Under the pieces are notes generated by a model. That model was not told the origin of the DNA and searched no databases. It worked only from the letters and a program-made list of their open reading frames with translations. Both the position numbers and the translations under genes were made by a program. A stretch of DNA of 64,000 bases from Bryobacterales bacterium (GTDB taxonomy: Bacteria; Acidobacteriota; Terriglobia; Bryobacterales; Bryobacteraceae). The DNA is taken from NCBI GenBank assembly GCA_025463005.1, contig JAOAPR010000027.1, positions 1-64,000 on the forward strand, in the 5' to 3' direction. Below, piece by piece: positions 35,903 to 52,195 of this stretch. Each line of letters opens with the position of its first letter. The stretch's first letter is position 1.

Positions 35903-35935
35903 GGGTGCGTCGAAGGTAACTTTTTCGGCGCACCC
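35903..35935 (+). terminator. Probable terminator after the OmpA-like gene
   Basis: GGGTGCGTCGAA and TTCGGCGCACCC form a 12-bp stem with one G-U pair, 27 bp after the stop. Only a short T-run follows, so efficiency is uncertain, but it separates the OmpA gene from the sigma-54-like promoter downstream. Confidence 0.5.
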
Positions 35936-35967
35936 TGTAATAATTCCTTATAACGCATTTGAATCCT

Positions 35968-36007
35968 ACCCTGTTAAATCAATAGCTTAGCTCTGGTGTT
36001 CGAGATG
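35968..36007 (+). promoter_or_regulatory. Sigma-54-like promoter with adjacent IHF-like element
   Basis: CTGGTGTTCGAGATGCG carries GG and GC elements separated by ten bases, matching the -24/-12 spacing of RpoN promoters (consensus TGGCAC-N5-TTGC; C at the fourth position is replaced by T). Immediately upstream, AATCAATAGCTTA fits the IHF consensus WATCAANNNNTTR exactly. The same combination recurs at 49478. Predicted start about 36019 leaves a 160-nt leader before the kinase gene. Confidence 0.55.
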
Positions 36008-36181
36008 CGAGTGGCCTTTAGCTACAGCATCAAGATGAGCATCGCCCTCGCCCACCGAGAGTGCAGCCGGTTTACGTCCTTGGGGCGAGCACGGCGAAGA
36101 ACTATCCTCAGTACTGGTACTAATCCCCCATCCGCTGACGTCAAAAAAGACGTTAACCTATCCCCGCAGTAAGGAGAAAAA

Positions 36182-44337
<8,156 letters not shown>

Positions 44338-44341
<4 letters not shown>

Positions 44342-45903
44342 GGACAATGCAAGAGGGTACAGCTCTGAGCATCTCGGCCAAGGCGTTGGTAGAAAAAAAC
44401 GCAACCGTCAAGCTCCTTCTCGTCGACGACGATCAGGATAACTTGCTGGCTTTACAGGCAATTCTCGAACCGCTCCAGCAGGAGCTCATGCTCGCCCAGA
44501 ACGGAACCGACGCCCTGCGCCTGTGCCTGGAGCACGATTTCGCCGCCATTCTGCTGGATGTCCGTATGCCGGTGATGGACGGATTCGAGACCGCCGAGAT
44601 GATCCGCGCGCGCAAGAAATCACTGCAAACACCCATCTTGTTTCTTACCGCCTATCGCAGTGATGAGCAGCTCTTCCGGGGATACAATCTGGGCGCGGTC
44701 GACTTCCTGTTTAAGCCGATCGTTCCGGAAATCCTTCAGAGCAAAGTTAACGTTTTCGTCGAGCTGCGGCGGACCGAGCAGCTTCTCCGGCGCAAAGCGG
44801 AGCAGCTAGCCAGAGCGGAACAGCGCTTTCGCGCGGTCCTCGAAGCTGCGCCGGACGCGATGATGATCACCAATCAGGCGGGCATAATCGAGTTGGCGAA
44901 CTCGCGCGCGGACACACTCTTCGGGCGCTCGCGCGAGGCGCTGATCGGCCGCGACATCCATTCGCTTCTTCCCGCCTGGGAATGTCCCGATGAGGATTTG
45001 TTGCTCCCTGGCCTGCCGCAGCCGACGCCGGAGCAAAGGCTAACTGCTCATCGCGACGATGGCTCGGTTTTTCCGGCTGAGATCACCCGCAATTCGTTCC
45101 ACACGCCCGACGGGTTGCTGATCACAACCGCGATCCGCGACGCTACCGATCAGGTGGATGCGGAAACCAAAATACAAAAGACCAATCTGGAGCTCGAAAA
45201 GAGAGTGGCCGAACGCACCGCCGCGCTGCGTTACTCCAATGAGGCGCTTCGGCAGTTCGCCTGGGCCGCCAGTCATGACCTTCAAGAACCGATTCGGACC
45301 GTCGTCACGTATTCGCAATGGCTTGCCAAGATCATGAACGGCAATCTCGGAGTAAGGGAATCGAAGATGCTGGCGACGATTGAACAGCATGCTTCGCGCC
45401 TCAACCAACTGCTGGCGGCACTGCGGCAGTATATCCAGGTCAGCGATTCGGGCCAGCACAGCAGGGTTTCGGTGGACTGCAACGCCATCGTTAAAGCGGC
45501 GGCGTGGAATTTGCAGGGCATGATTGAGGAAAACGGCGCTTCCGTTGAGTGCGGCACCTTGCCCACCATCGCTTCGCTTGAACTCCCGCTGGTGCAGCTC
45601 TTCCAGAATTTGATTAGTAATGCCATTAAGTACCGGTCGGAGGTCCCCCCGGTCATTCGGATTTCGGCGGAGGCAGGCGAGAACTGCTGGGTCTTTTCCG
45701 TTCAGGATAACGGGATTGGCATCGATCCCAAGTATTTTGACTACATCTTTGGTGTTTTCCGGCGTCTGCACGGAGCGCAGAAGTCCGGTACTGGAATTGG
45801 TCTGGCCATTTGCCGCGCTGCGGTTGAGCGACTTGGGGGCAGAATTTGGGTTGAATCCACTCCCGGATCGGGTTCTACGTTTTTTGTATCTCTGCCGCTG
45901 TGA
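44338..45903 (+). CDS. REC-PAS-histidine kinase
   Basis: The 521-aa soluble protein has an N-terminal receiver ([33 protein letters not shown]; about 24-135), a PAS domain (about 160-275), a short coiled coil, and a kinase core with His313 in [14 protein letters not shown]-box [10 protein letters not shown] and G boxes [14 protein letters not shown]. The DLQEP form is shared with phytochrome-type kinases. Its ATG overlaps the giant kinase stop (ATGA), indicating translational coupling and a common message. The receiver could accept phosphate from the giant kinase and modulate this kinase's output. Confidence 0.92.
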
Positions 45904-46343
45904 TGAAGGTTGTTAAAATGCGAATCTTTCTTGCCGAGGACAATCTCGGAGACGTTTTTCTGATTGAAGAGGCGCTCCGGCGCCAATCGCTGGTTTGCGA
46001 TATTGACCACTATGCCACCGCCGAAGACGCGATTCACGCGGCTGAGCTGTGCGGCAATGCGGGCGCCCCGATTCCGGATCTGATGATGCTGGATTATAAT
46101 CTGCCTCGCGGAAATGGTAGCGATATTCTCGCGGCCGCGGGTCTCAATCCTAAGCTGGCTGCTGTGCCAAAAGTGATCGTCACTTCGTTTTTGCAGGCAG
46201 AAGAGCTGGCTCAGGCTCTGGAGCTGGGAGCTAACTGCTTGATCACCAAGCCGGTGGATTTTGAGTCGTTCATGCACGATGTCGGCGCCAAAATCGCGGA
46301 AATGCTTCAGGCGGGCGGAAGATCGCAAGCGAGAACTTCCTAA
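45903..46343 (+). CDS. Single-domain response regulator, Rcp1-like
   Basis: I start at ATG 45903, overlapping the preceding stop, in place of the GTG at 45900. The 146-aa protein is one receiver: acidic IFLAEDNLGDVFLIE, phospho-acceptor MLDYNLPRGNG, VTSFLQAEE, TKPVDFESF. Such output-less receivers (Rcp1 type, often paired with DLQEP kinases) shuttle phosphate between proteins. It lies between two DLQEP kinases and may be a phosphate sink or shuttle. Confidence 0.92.
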   Translation: MKVVKMRIFLAEDNLGDVFLIEEALRRQSLVCDIDHYATAEDAIHAAELCGNAGAPIPDLMMLDYNLPRGNGSDILAAAGLNPKLAAVPKVIVTSFLQAEELAQALELGANCLITKPVDFESFMHDVGAKIAEMLQAGGRSQARTS

Positions 46344-46371
46344 TAAAGTGACCAGGCGGGGAAGCAAGAAC

Positions 46372-47880
46372 GTGGCATACCGTCGCACAAGACCGGTATA
46401 CGTGTGGATCGCCGCGATCCCAATCCTGCTGCTAGCCGCGTCATTCTGGCGGCACACCCACTATCGCGAGCTCATTCGCGGAGTGGACCACGCCAGAGAG
46501 GTGCAGGTCGCGATCCAGAATCTGCTGGTTTCGCTGAACGAAGCCGAGACCGGGCGGCGTGGATACATTCTGACGGGAGATCCCGATTACCTGGCGGCTG
46601 TCGAAGGAACCGCCGCCAGAAGCCCCGCAATTCTCGATCGCCTGTCAGATCTGACCCGGGATAATCCCGTGCAGCAGGGCAACGTCCGCGCGCTTGAGAG
46701 CCTGCTGAATGAACGGCTGCAGCTTCTCGAACAAACTTCACAACTCGGCCGGGCCGGCCAGGATGCCGCGGTAAGAGAACTGGAGAGGCAAAAGGGGCTG
46801 GCTGGATCAACCCAACTCAGCAAAGTGATGTCCGCAATGATGGCTGAGGAGACCCGGCTGCTGGACCAGCGCAAGCAGGCTACGGAGGCGGCGGAGTTTG
46901 AAGCGGACGCCTTTTTCATCGCCGGCTGTTTCGCGACCATCCTGCTGCTCCTGTGGGCGTATCGGATCCTGCGCCAATACGCTGATGAGCGCGATCGTGC
47001 GGAATCCGAGGTCCGCCACGCGAATGAGAGGCTTCAGGAGAAGATCGGACAACTGGACCGTCTCAACCAAGAGCTCGAAAATAGGGTGAAAGAGAGGACC
47101 GCAGACCTGGAGCGCTCCAATCTGGATCTCCAACAGTTCGCCTTCATCGCCAGCCACGACTTACAGGAACCGCTCCGCATGGTGGTGAGCTACCTGGGGC
47201 TCTTGGGAAAAGCCTTTAACGGCAAGCTCGATGGCGACACGGAAAAGTACCTGGCGTACGCCGTGGACGGGGCCACGCGAATGCAGGCCCTGATCCGGGA
47301 TCTTCTGGCGTATGCGCAGGCCGGCGCCCAAACGCCCGTGCTGATCCGAACCCGGCTGAGTGAGGTGGTTAGCCAGGCGCGCTATGGCCTGCTGGAAAGC
47401 GTTCGGGAAACGGGTGCCGAGATCAGCGCCGGGGCGCTGCCCGAAGTGGAAGTCGATCCGTTGAAGATGAGCCTGGTTTTCCAGAACCTGTTCTCCAACG
47501 CCATCAAGTTTCGCCAGCGCGACCGGAAACCCTTCATTCAGATCGAAGCCCGGCAGGAAGCCGGCGAATGGCTTGTGTCGGTGCATGACCGGGGAATCGG
47601 ATTTGATCCAAAGTACGCCGAAAAGATCTTTGCCGCCTTCCAGCGGCTGCATGGAAAGGGTGAGTACCCCGGCACAGGTATCGGTCTTGCTATCTGTAAG
47701 CGCATCATCGAAGCCCACGGAGGTCGTATCTGGGCGGAGGGTCATCCCGGAGCAGGCGCCACATTCTACTTCACGTTGCCTGCCATGGCCGATCCCCTTC
47801 CCGCCGCGGATGATTCCGCCACGGCTAGCGTTTCGAGCGGTGCGCCAGCGGCCGAAAACCGCTCGCGTGAGCCGCGATAG
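46372..47880 (+). CDS. CHASE3-domain membrane histidine kinase
   Basis: I prefer the GTG at 46372, with GGCGGGGAAG nearby and followed by the first membrane segment (YVWIAAIPILLLAASFW), over the track's 46261, which would overlap the previous gene deeply. The 502-aa protein has two membrane segments (about 9-24 and 178-196), a periplasmic CHASE3 helical domain between them (AETGRRGYILTGDPDYLAAV), a coiled coil, and a kinase core with His262 ([13 protein letters not shown]), NLFSNAIKFR and [10 protein letters not shown]. Probably senses an extracytoplasmic signal. Confidence 0.9.
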   Translation: MAYRRTRPVYVWIAAIPILLLAASFWRHTHYRELIRGVDHAREVQVAIQNLLVSLNEAETGRRGYILTGDPDYLAAVEGTAARSPAILDRLSDLTRDNPVQQGNVRALESLLNERLQLLEQTSQLGRAGQDAAVRELERQKGLAGSTQLSKVMSAMMAEETRLLDQRKQATEAAEFEADAFFIAGCFATILLLLWAYRILRQYADERDRAESEVRHANERLQEKIGQLDRLNQELENRVKERTADLERSNLDLQQFAFIASHDLQEPLRMVVSYLGLLGKAFNGKLDGDTEKYLAYAVDGATRMQALIRDLLAYAQAGAQTPVLIRTRLSEVVSQARYGLLESVRETGAEISAGALPEVEVDPLKMSLVFQNLFSNAIKFRQRDRKPFIQIEARQEAGEWLVSVHDRGIGFDPKYAEKIFAAFQRLHGKGEYPGTGIGLAICKRIIEAHGGRIWAEGHPGAGATFYFTLPAMADPLPAADDSATASVSSGAPAAENRSREPR

Positions 47881-47895
47881 CGCCGCACCAAAGAT

Positions 47896-47911
47896 AATCC
47901 AATCTTGGATT
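47896..47911. promoter_or_regulatory. Inverted repeat upstream of the activator gene
   Basis: AATCCAA-TC-TTGGATT is a perfect 7-bp palindrome in the 148-bp gap between the CHASE3 kinase and the NtrC-type activator. It could be an operator or an enhancer-type site for the activator. No direct support beyond symmetry. Confidence 0.35.
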
Positions 47912-48028
47912 CCTCCTGGTTGTCACTGCGGAAGTATTCCGATATCATTTGGGTATCCACGCCTTTGGTTAATCCCTGCGGGCCCGTTGTGGTTCGCCGT
48001 TTGTGTGCGTGATGGCAGAGGTAATGGA

Positions 48029-49405
48029 ATGGCGGAATTAGAGCCGATTCGAATCCTGGTCGTGGATGACGACGCCGAGCAGCGCGATGCCGTCGCGCGC
48101 ATGGTTGTCGCAAAAGGGTACATCCCCGAAACCGCCCAGCACGGCGAAGAAGCGCTCGAGAAGCTCGGCGGCGCATCCTTCAATGCCATCGTAACGGACC
48201 TGTTCATGCCGCTACTCGACGGCGCGCAGCTTCTGAGAACGCTGCTGGAGCGCGGGGACCTCACGCCAGCGATCGTTCTGACCGGTTTCGGCGATATCAG
48301 CCACGCCGTCTCCATTGTCCACGACTTGCGCGCGTTCTGGTTCCTGGAGAAACCCGTGCAGACTGAGGTTCTTCACGCTCTGCTGGAGCGCGCCGTACGT
48401 CAAGAAAGTCTGGCCAGGGAAGCCGCCATGCTGCAGCGCCAGGCAGGCTATCGCGGAACCCTGGTGGACATGGTAGGGGCATCGAAGACCATGCAGCAGG
48501 TCTTCGCCCTGATCCAGCGAGTGGCTCCAAGCGCAGCCTCCGTGCTGATCAGCGGGGAAAGCGGAACGGGCAAAGAGCTGGCTGCGCGAGCCATCCACAA
48601 GCTCAGCCCACGCGCCGGGGGACCCTTCGTAGCGATCAACTGCGCGGCTCTGCCCGAGCACCTGATCGAAAGCGAGCTGTTCGGCCATGAACGGGGAGCG
48701 TTTACCGGCGCCATGGCCCGCCGGATCGGCTGTTTCGAGCAGGCTAACCGGGGCACGCTGTTCCTGGACGAAATCACGGAAATGCCCATCGGGACACAGG
48801 CCAAGCTGCTTCGGGTGCTTCAGGACGGCAAAATCCGCCGTTTGGGGGGAACTTCGGAGACGTACGTCGACGTGCGCATCGTTGCCGCGACCAACCGGCC
48901 TCCCGAGACAGCGATCCAGGAAAAGCGGCTACGGGAGGATTTGTACTACCGGCTCAATGTGTTCCAGATTGCTCTGCCGGCCCTGCGGCATCGCAAGGAG
49001 GACCTGCCCATCCTGGTGGATGCATTGATTAATGAGCTGAATGCCAAGCACGATTGTAAGGTCGATGGCCTCGAACCAGAGGCGTTGGCCAGACTGATGT
49101 GCCATGCCTGGCCCGGCAACGTCCGGGAGCTTCGGAATGTCCTGGAGCGCGGGGTGATCGTGGCTCGCGAAGGCGCTCTGCGGCTCCAGCAACTTCCGCC
49201 GACCCTGGGTATTCCGCAGATGAACCTTCCCGCCGCGGACACCCAGACAGCCCCCGTATTTAAGTTTCGTGAGGGCGCGACTCTGGATGAAGTGGAACGG
49301 GCCTACATCCAGTTCACGCTCAGCCTGATCGGCAACAACAAACGCCGCGCCGCTAAGATTCTCGGAATCGGCGAGCGGACGCTGCACAGCCGCGTCGCGG
49401 AGTGA
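48029..49405 (+). CDS. NtrC-family sigma-54-dependent response regulator
   Basis: The ATG at 48029 is preferred to the track's 47573, which lies inside the kinase gene. The 458-aa protein has a receiver (ILVVDDDAEQRDAV, VTDLFMPLLDG, LTGFGD, EKPVQ), an AAA+ domain with GESGTGKELAARA, the sigma-54-contacting loop ERGAFTGAMA, Walker B GTLFLDEI and arginine-finger region REDLYYRLNVFQI, and a C-terminal Fis-type helix-turn-helix (NKRRAAKILGIGERTLHSRV). It is the transcriptional output of the locus and probably activates the sigma-54-like promoters at 35968 and 49478. Confidence 0.95.
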   Translation: MAELEPIRILVVDDDAEQRDAVARMVVAKGYIPETAQHGEEALEKLGGASFNAIVTDLFMPLLDGAQLLRTLLERGDLTPAIVLTGFGDISHAVSIVHDLRAFWFLEKPVQTEVLHALLERAVRQESLAREAAMLQRQAGYRGTLVDMVGASKTMQQVFALIQRVAPSAASVLISGESGTGKELAARAIHKLSPRAGGPFVAINCAALPEHLIESELFGHERGAFTGAMARRIGCFEQANRGTLFLDEITEMPIGTQAKLLRVLQDGKIRRLGGTSETYVDVRIVAATNRPPETAIQEKRLREDLYYRLNVFQIALPALRHRKEDLPILVDALINELNAKHDCKVDGLEPEALARLMCHAWPGNVRELRNVLERGVIVAREGALRLQQLPPTLGIPQMNLPAADTQTAPVFKFREGATLDEVERAYIQFTLSLIGNNKRRAAKILGIGERTLHSRVAE

Positions 49406-49477
49406 ACGCAGGTTCTCATTTTTAGCAGGTTTTGTGCATACGTTGTAAGTTCTTCCAAGTCGCGGCCGCGACGCAGG

Positions 49478-49518
49478 TCCTGTTAAATCAATAACTTACG
49501 TTTGGCGCTCGCCGTGCT
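49478..49518 (+). promoter_or_regulatory. Second sigma-54-like promoter with the same upstream element
   Basis: TTTGGCGCTCGCCGTGCT has TGGC and GTGC spaced as -24/-12 elements (GG-N10-GC), a better match than the copy at 35968. Directly upstream AAATCAATAACTTA repeats that copy's element at the identical spacing. Predicted transcription starts near 49529, into a 310-nt leader ahead of the nucleotidyltransferase gene. Confidence 0.6.
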
Positions 49519-49528
49519 CTCACGAGAG

Positions 49529-49838
49529 CCTACGAGAGACCATGGCGCTCAATCGCTAGCGGCGAAAAATTGTGGATTTCAATAAGAAGAGCCGCGGATT
49601 CGCGTCATCCCTGGCGAGTTCAAATAATTGGAGGATCGCCAGGGGCCGGGCCGGAGGACGCTCGGCGCAGTCTCTCGGCGGGCCTGTAGCCAGTGGGGAC
49701 CCCGAGCTGACTTTAAACGCTCGGGGCCAAATTTCGACTTTCGGAGGCACCCTGTCGGAGGGGGCTTAGGCCAGGTGGAGATCGCAAATTGCGATCCCAT
49801 CCGGCCTTCGAGATGGCGGTGAAGAGCGGGAGAAGACG
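49529..49838 (+). ncRNA. Structured leader or possible sigma-54-driven RNA
   Basis: The 310 bp between the second sigma-54-like promoter and the next gene hold no convincing open frame but several strong hairpins: CCCTGGCGA/TCGCCAGGG (49609-49644) with a loop containing GGAGGA, CCCCGAGC/GCTCGGGG (49700-49726), and an 18-bp stem (49769-49806) around GATCGCAA-A-TTGCGATC. At least six GGA motifs occur, several in loops, reminiscent of CsrA/RsmA-type sites. No terminator with a T-run was seen, so a long 5' leader is more likely than an independent RNA. Confidence 0.45.
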
Positions 49839-50819
49839 ATGCGGATTTCGAGCGAGCGGACACAGCGCTGGGGCATAGTACTTGCGGGCGGAGACGGCGT
49901 ACGGCTCAGACCTTTGACTCGTCTTATATGCGGAGACGATCGCCCCAAGCAATTTTGCGCGCTATACGGCGGGATGACGCTGCTGGAACAAGCGCGGCGC
50001 CGTGCTCAGCAGAGCATACCTGCCGGCCAGATCCTGTTCTCACTCGCTCACGCGCATGAGGAATTTTATCTTCGCGATCTGGCGGATTGTCCGTCGCAAC
50101 GAATCGTTCAGCCCCGGAACCGGGGCACTGCCGCAGCGATTCTGAGCAGCCTGTTATTGATCGCCCGCAAAGACCCCAATGCAACCGTCGCCGTGTTTCC
50201 TTCAGACCATCACTATTCCGATGAGAACGTGATTGCTGAGGCCGTGGAGAACGCTTTCGCGTTATCGCGCAGGGAACCGGACTCGGTGATTTTGGTGGGC
50301 GCGAGACCACACGGTTCCGAGCTTGAGTACGGCTGGATCGAAGTAGGCCAGCCCGCGCTCGATCGGCGAGATTCATTCCGGGTCCGCGGATTCCACGAAA
50401 AACCTTCACTACCACTGGCCCGGCTCCTGTTGGAACAGGGCTCGCTGTGGAACACGTTCGTCATGGTGGGCAAAGTTCTCGCGTTTCTGGAGATGACCTG
50501 CTCCGCCATGCCCGGCGTACTCAGAGCGTTTCAGCAGTATCAGCCGGTACGAGCCTCCAACCAGGAACTTCGGATCCCGGATTCCTTCTATGCGGGCATC
50601 CCTTCCGCTGATTTCTCGCGGCAGGTTCTGTCGCTCGAAACGCAGCGTCTCATCGTGCAGCAACTTGGCCCCGTTACCTGGAGCGACCTGGGGGATTGCG
50701 AGCGGGCCTTGGCGGCGCTCTCGCACTGCGGTGGCGAGCCTGAATGGGCCACCAGCTGGCGCGCAATGAAACCGCCTGCTTCGGCGATGCATCACGCTTC
50801 GCTGGCAGCCTTGGCGTAA
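49839..50819 (+). CDS. Mannose-1-phosphate guanylyltransferase-like sugar nucleotidyltransferase
   Basis: The 326-aa protein has the pyrophosphorylase signatures VLAGGDGVRLRPLT near 15, RPKQFCAL, QPRNRGTAAAIL, VFPSDHHY, and FHEKPSLPLA. These match the catalytic half of GDP-mannose pyrophosphorylases, without the phosphomannose-isomerase domain of bifunctional forms. It would supply nucleotide-sugars for polysaccharide. Position downstream of a sigma-54-like promoter suggests control by the signalling locus. Confidence 0.85.
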   Translation: MRISSERTQRWGIVLAGGDGVRLRPLTRLICGDDRPKQFCALYGGMTLLEQARRRAQQSIPAGQILFSLAHAHEEFYLRDLADCPSQRIVQPRNRGTAAAILSSLLLIARKDPNATVAVFPSDHHYSDENVIAEAVENAFALSRREPDSVILVGARPHGSELEYGWIEVGQPALDRRDSFRVRGFHEKPSLPLARLLLEQGSLWNTFVMVGKVLAFLEMTCSAMPGVLRAFQQYQPVRASNQELRIPDSFYAGIPSADFSRQVLSLETQRLIVQQLGPVTWSDLGDCERALAALSHCGGEPEWATSWRAMKPPASAMHHASLAALA

Positions 50820-50855
50820 AACGGACGTCCCAAATAACGGTAAAGGAACTCTGAC

Positions 50856-51155
50856 ATGGACATCTTCTTAGGGATGAGCATCTTGCTCGCACTGCTCGCT
50901 TTTGTGTTCATCGTCATGTCCGGCTACGCCAATACGGTAGACCGCATCGCGCTGCTCCTGCATCGCCACGCCGAGCAGATCCGGCGCATGCATGCGAGCC
51001 ATGATGAGCAATTACGCACCTGGTGGCAGGCCGAGTGGCGTCGCGTACGGCCTTCTGGAGAGCGTCGAAGCTCCGTAACAGCGGGTCCGGTTCCGATTCA
51101 AAAGGAAGGCCGGAGAGATCATCACCGCGAAGTAATTGTGGGTAGCACGCGCTAG
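50856..51155 (+). CDS. Small hypothetical single-pass membrane protein
   Basis: This 99-aa protein has one N-terminal membrane segment (ILLALLAFVFIVMSGYA), then a basic, His/Arg-rich cytoplasmic tail. AAAGGA precedes the ATG. It follows the nucleotidyltransferase gene by 36 bp and may be in the same operon. No family recognised. Confidence 0.5.
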   Translation: MDIFLGMSILLALLAFVFIVMSGYANTVDRIALLLHRHAEQIRRMHASHDEQLRTWWQAEWRRVRPSGERRSSVTAGPVPIQKEGRRDHHREVIVGSTR

Positions 51156-51307
51156 CTGCATCCGCCACCCTTTTGCAATGCGTCGCCGTAAGCGTTGAGC
51201 GCATCCCGATATCTCTGCACTGCTATTGCGACTTTCTCTTCCAGATACGGCGCCATCGAGTGCTGAACTGGTCTCGGCCAGGTGCCGCATTCCACGCACT
51301 TCGTCAT
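51152..51307 (-). CDS. Small hypothetical protein with CxxC
   Basis: The start at ATG 51307 is preferred to the track's 51382, since AAGGA lies five bases upstream. The 51-aa product starts MTKCVECGTW and ends with a helix (RYRDALNAYGDALQKGGG). The CxxC pair could bind a metal. It overlaps the convergent small gene by four bases. Confidence is moderate; no family recognised. Confidence 0.45.
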   Translation of the reverse strand: MTKCVECGTWPRPVQHSMAPYLEEKVAIAVQRYRDALNAYGDALQKGGGCS

Positions 51308-51400
51308 CTCGATCCTTGCCGGGCACAATGGTGCTCTGCCTGAAAGATGAAGGTCAACTTTACAACGTTGCATGCGCAGCAACGTACCGAATTCAGAGGT

Positions 51401-51550
51401 TCAATGTCGCTTAAAGTATTGAACGTCCCGCTCGTGTTTCTGCGCGGCTTCCCGCGTGGAGAAGGTTCCCAGATTACGCCGCTTGCCGGTTTGCGGATTC
51501 TTTTTGCGTGAGTAAAGCCGATATTGTCCGGACTTGAGCTTCCGAATCAT
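51401..51550 (-). CDS. Very small conserved basic protein (49 aa)
   Basis: Absent from the ORF track because of its length. The minus-strand frame reads MIRKLKSGQYRLYSRKKNP, continues TGKRRNLGTFSTREAAQKHE, and ends VQYFKRH. The phrase is familiar from a small conserved bacterial protein family of unknown function, with a strongly basic charge suggesting nucleic-acid contact. The ATG has GGGGTAG upstream. Confidence 0.75.
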   Translation of the reverse strand: MIRKLKSGQYRLYSRKKNPQTGKRRNLGTFSTREAAQKHERDVQYFKRH

Positions 51551-51576
51551 AACTTTTCTACCCCGAGATGTTCGCG

Positions 51577-51777
51577 TCAATAGGCAGGCGGATCACTCGC
51601 CGGAAACGACTGCTCCGATGCGATGTCCACGATGTCCTCTACTTCGGCCTGCGTACGGGCATTCCTTTTGGGGAAGCAACGCCCCCGGCCGCTGAACACA
51701 TACGCAAGGCTTACGCCCAAAAGACCTCCACAAATCAGCTCGATCAGATGTTTGCTCGCTAAATTCCGCCTGCGCAC
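51577..51777 (-). CDS. Small protein with C-terminal 'SFPASDPPAY' motif
   Basis: The minus-strand frame has an N-terminal membrane-like segment (LIELICGGLLGVSLAYVF), a short basic linker, and a C-terminus ASEQSFPASDPPAY, a phrase recurrent at the end of small bacterial proteins of unknown function. I place the start at the GTG 51777; the longer track frame (to 51915) would overlap the divergent gene. The start codon is uncertain. Confidence 0.55.
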   Translation of the reverse strand: MRRRNLASKHLIELICGGLLGVSLAYVFSGRGRCFPKRNARTQAEVEDIVDIASEQSFPASDPPAY

Positions 51778-51900
51778 GTGAGGGAAATAAGCATTTTTGC
51801 TGCCAGCCCGGACCCACACCCACGCAATTTGGAACACTACCTGCTCCCATTTGCGTGATTTGCACCGCGCCACGGCGCACGAGACAAAGGCAGGAGAGAT

Positions 51901-52155
51901 ATGCAAAGTATTCAAACCGAGGATCTTGTTCGCTTAGACCAGCTACTGGAAGAATTAAGCCAGGAAACGGAGGCTCAGTGTGAGCTGCTCCGGGAGCATC
52001 TTGAAAGCGCGCGGACTTACTTAGTCGGATCCATGCCGACCGAATATGCGCTCAGTTTGAAGATGGCCGGCGAGGCTTCGAACTGCGTTTCGGACCGCAA
52101 TCTTCGCACGCGTATCGAGAATTTTATTCGGAGCCAATCCAATCGGGCTATGTAG
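51901..52155 (+). CDS. Small hypothetical helical protein
   Basis: The 84-aa product is predicted helical, acidic at the N-terminus (DLVRLDQLLEELSQETEAQ) and lacks membrane segments. GGCAGGAGAGAT precedes the ATG, a strong ribosome-binding site. It lies 41 bp upstream of mtnA. No family recognised. Confidence 0.6.
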   Translation: MQSIQTEDLVRLDQLLEELSQETEAQCELLREHLESARTYLVGSMPTEYALSLKMAGEASNCVSDRNLRTRIENFIRSQSNRAM

Positions 52156-52195
52156 TCTGCGAACGGTCCCCGCCACCGTGCACAATGGATAGTTC

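Noticed and set aside
47573-48028. N-terminal extension of the NtrC-type activator in the track
   Set aside because: It lies within the CHASE3 kinase gene in another frame; the receiver starts immediately after ATG 48029.
49572-49769. 65-aa plus-strand frame in the structured leader
   Set aside because: No ribosome-binding site, composition unlike protein, and the segment is dominated by hairpins.
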